Origin: Dechloromonas denitrificans
GTDB lineage: Bacteria > Pseudomonadota > Gammaproteobacteria > Burkholderiales > Rhodocyclaceae
Reading direction: 5' to 3'
DNA length: 64,000 bases
Assembly: GCF_020510685.1 (NCBI RefSeq)
Contig: NZ_CP075185.1
Span: forward strand, 2,480,001-2,544,000
The translations under genes and the position numbers were made by a program. Below are positions 62,327-64,000 of this stretch, one piece after another; position 1 is the first letter of the stretch, and each line of letters starts with the position of its first letter. The notes beneath the pieces are model-generated. The model had not been told where the DNA came from. It saw only the letters and a list, made by a program, of their open reading frames with translations, and did no database searches.

Positions 62327-62962
62327 ATGAAAAAAATACATATTGTCCTCGCTGACGACCAGTTACTGGTCCGTGCCGGCATCCGGGCGCTGCTTGAAGC
62401 ATTGCCCGATTACCAGGTTGATGCCGAATGTGCCGATGGCCTGGAAGCCATAGACCAGATCCGCCGACAACAACCAGATATCGCCTTGCTCGACATCGCC
62501 ATGCCGTTCCTTTCCGGAATCGAGGTCAGCAAAGCCATTCGCCAAAGCGACCCGAAGATCAAAATCCTGATTCTTTCCAGCATCGACCGCCACGAATCGG
62601 TCGAACAGGCGCTTGCGGCGGGCGTCAATGGCTATTTGCTGAAGGATTTCATCCTTGGCGAACTCCACCAGGCCCTCACCGCAGTGATGGACGGCAAACG
62701 TTTTCTATCGCCGAAAATCCAGCAAACATTGGATCAGCATCATCTCGATGGAGAAAGTGGACATACCGCCGGCCTAACTGCCAGGCAAACCGAAATTCTC
62801 CGCCTGGTGGCCTCCGGCAGGACCACCAAGGAAATTGCCCGCGAACTCGGGATCAGCCCCAAAACCGTCGAATTTCATCGAGCGCAGTTAATGGGAAAAC
62901 TGAACGTTCATGATGTGACCGCCCTGACTCGCTTCGCCATCCAGGCCGGCATCGTTTCCTGA
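62327..62962 (+). CDS. NarL/FixJ-family response regulator
   Basis: 211 residues. Receiver with DD pair, D56 in LLDIAMPFLSG and K in GYLLKDF, then a LuxR-type HTH (LTARQTEILRLVASGRTTKE, IARELGISPKTVEFHRAQL). No sensor kinase adjoins it. Convergent with an Hpt-domain gene. The start was set at MKKIHIVLADD. Confidence 0.92.
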   Translation: MKKIHIVLADDQLLVRAGIRALLEALPDYQVDAECADGLEAIDQIRRQQPDIALLDIAMPFLSGIEVSKAIRQSDPKIKILILSSIDRHESVEQALAAGVNGYLLKDFILGELHQALTAVMDGKRFLSPKIQQTLDQHHLDGESGHTAGLTARQTEILRLVASGRTTKEIARELGISPKTVEFHRAQLMGKLNVHDVTALTRFAIQAGIVS

Positions 62963-62979
62963 GCGCCCGGCGGCACTAC

Positions 62980-63399
62980 TCAGGGCATTTTTCCGGCTGA
63001 CGCCTGGTCTTCGTCGAGAAAACCCTTCAGTTCGCCGACCATTCTCTCCAGAGACTGACGCAGCGCAAGCGCCTCGGCGAACCAATCGATAGCGGTTTCG
63101 CCGCGCAGGTTGTCGGCGAAATAATCATGCAAGCCGGTTTCTATGCGACGCGCATGCTCGAGACACTCGTGGGCCGAAAACAGTACGCAGTTGCCGCGAA
63201 TGTCGTGCACCGCTTGCTGCAAGGCATGCAGGTCTGGTGCCTTGACCGACTCGTCGAGTCGTTGGACGAGATTGGGAAAATGTTCAACAAAGAGGCTCGC
63301 CAGCCTCTTTGCCGCAGCCTCATTACGCCCCAGATTGTTCAACAGGTAATCAAGACTGCAACAACTTCCCTCCGTTTGTACATTGTTTTTGTTATTCAT
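62980..63399 (-). CDS. Hpt-domain protein
   Basis: 139 residues. A helical-bundle Hpt domain with H65 in AVHDIRGNCVLFSAHECLE; canonical HxxKG has Lys where this has Arg (HDIRG). This can pass phosphoryl groups between receivers. An upstream ATG at 63432 would add 11 residues; AAGGG lies before the ATG used here. Confidence 0.8.
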   Translation of the reverse strand: MNNKNNVQTEGSCCSLDYLLNNLGRNEAAAKRLASLFVEHFPNLVQRLDESVKAPDLHALQQAVHDIRGNCVLFSAHECLEHARRIETGLHDYFADNLRGETAIDWFAEALALRQSLERMVGELKGFLDEDQASAGKMP

Positions 63400-63509
63400 A
63401 GCCTGACCCTTATTTCTTTTCTGTTTGGTCATAGCTTAAAACCCGCTGACTGCCTAGTGAACAGGGTCTTACCCTAGGGCGCAGCCTCCCCGATAGAGGC
63501 CTTCGCCTT

Positions 63510-64000
63510 CTACGCTCCCGATTGCGGCCCGAGCACGCGCAATATTTCTTCCAATGTCGTCTGCCCGGCGGCAACCAGTTCTGCCGCATGCCAGGCCATG
63601 CTGCGCAGGCCCTTCTGGCGCACCAGTTTACGAATTTCAAGGATGCTCGCGCCACTGCCGATGCGATCGCGCAATTCATCGTCGAAGGTCAGGATTTCAT
63701 AGAGGCCGACCCGGCCCTTGTAGCCGGCACCATTGCACTCCGGGCAACCCTTGCCGCGATAGGCCGGCAGTGCCGGATTGAACTGCGGCCCGAGACGCTG
63801 ACAAAGCTCGTTTACCGCCGTCGCCGGTTCACGGCAAGCCTGGCAGATGCGGCGCACCAGACGCTGGGCGAAGATGCCCTCGAGCGCGGTGGCTACGACA
63901 AAGGGTTTGAGACCGAGATCGAACAGCCGGGCAATGGTGGCCACGGCCGAATTGGTGTGCAGCGTCGAATAGACCAGATGGCCGGTCAGCGCGGCGTGAA
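63510..64000 (-). CDS. GspE/PilB-family secretion ATPase, C-terminal part (partial)
   Basis: The window cuts off the N-terminal part. What remains contains HAALTGHLVYSTLHTNSA (Walker-box region end), the tetracysteine zinc motif (CQAC...CPEC), GYKGRVGLYEIL and the closing helix. It powers type II secretion or type IV pilus assembly; MSHA-type and GspE forms cannot be told apart from this fragment. It lies upstream of, and on the same strand as, the Hpt gene. Confidence 0.88.
   Translation of the reverse strand, partial: HAALTGHLVYSTLHTNSAVATIARLFDLGLKPFVVATALEGIFAQRLVRRICQACREPATAVNELCQRLGPQFNPALPAYRGKGCPECNGAGYKGRVGLYEILTFDDELRDRIGSGASILEIRKLVRQKGLRSMAWHAAELVAAGQTTLEEILRVLGPQSGA

Overview
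This window looks like the core chromosome of a betaproteobacterium of the Rhodocyclales type (Dechloromonas/Azonexus-like). That placement is inference. It rests on high-GC, tightly packed, translationally coupled genes, on gene orders usual in that group (ygfZ | mltG-tmk-holB-pilZ-tatD; guaB-guaA-tadA; rnfH-ratA | smpB) and on dense c-di-GMP signalling. I see no rRNA, tRNA or CRISPR array.

Layout. 1-5.6 kb: LysR tail, GIY-YIG protein, HugZ-like flavoprotein, FemAB-like acyltransferase, moaA and a PAS-GGDEF-EAL protein. 5.7-14.1 kb (minus): typA, truncated hemoglobin, YgiQ radical SAM protein, a FecR/OmpA envelope pair and an FtsX-type permease with no ATPase beside it. 14.1-19.6 kb (minus): a GGDEF-EAL protein, radA, alr and a LysR regulator. 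19.9-31.6 kb: lplT, family 4 uracil-DNA glycosylase, rimI, tsaB, an OmpR/EnvZ-type pair, a coupled c-di-GMP/HDOD signalling operon, then ispD-ispF-thpR. 31.6-38.7 kb (plus): MgtC/DUF4010 membrane protein, the AmmeMemoRadiSam trio with a hydrolase-like fourth gene, upp-uraA and an anchored metalloprotease-like protein. 38.7-46.5 kb: hemerythrin, ankyrin, tatD, pilZ, holB, tmk and mltG, then ygfZ, an NRDE protein, an L,D-transpeptidase and tadA.

46.5-54.8 kb is a genomic island of about 8.3 kb inserted at the 3' end of guaA, splitting guaA from tadA. It has a P4-type tyrosine integrase beside guaA, a 10-bp att-like repeat at each end and clusters of TACCGTCA repeats just inside both ends, which look like integrase arm sites. 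Its cargo is visibly lower in GC and partly decayed: a small unknown protein, a UvrD-type helicase remnant, a PIN-like protein with a long helical insert, a frameshifted XRE antitoxin-like gene upstream of a Fic enzyme, and a HipB-like regulator with hipA cut off after 19 codons. These look like toxin-antitoxin or defence genes.

54.8-64 kb: guaA, guaB, a DUF4124 protein, rnfH, ratA, smpB, a TRIC-family channel, a DsbA-family (FrnE-like) oxidoreductase, a lipoprotein metallo-hydrolase, an orphan NarL-type regulator facing an Hpt protein, and the C-terminal part of a GspE/PilB ATPase.

The items most worth a second look are the guaA island with its PIN-like protein and the antitoxin frameshift, the AmmeMemoRadiSam operon, and the c-di-GMP operon whose main protein has degenerate receiver and GGDEF sites.
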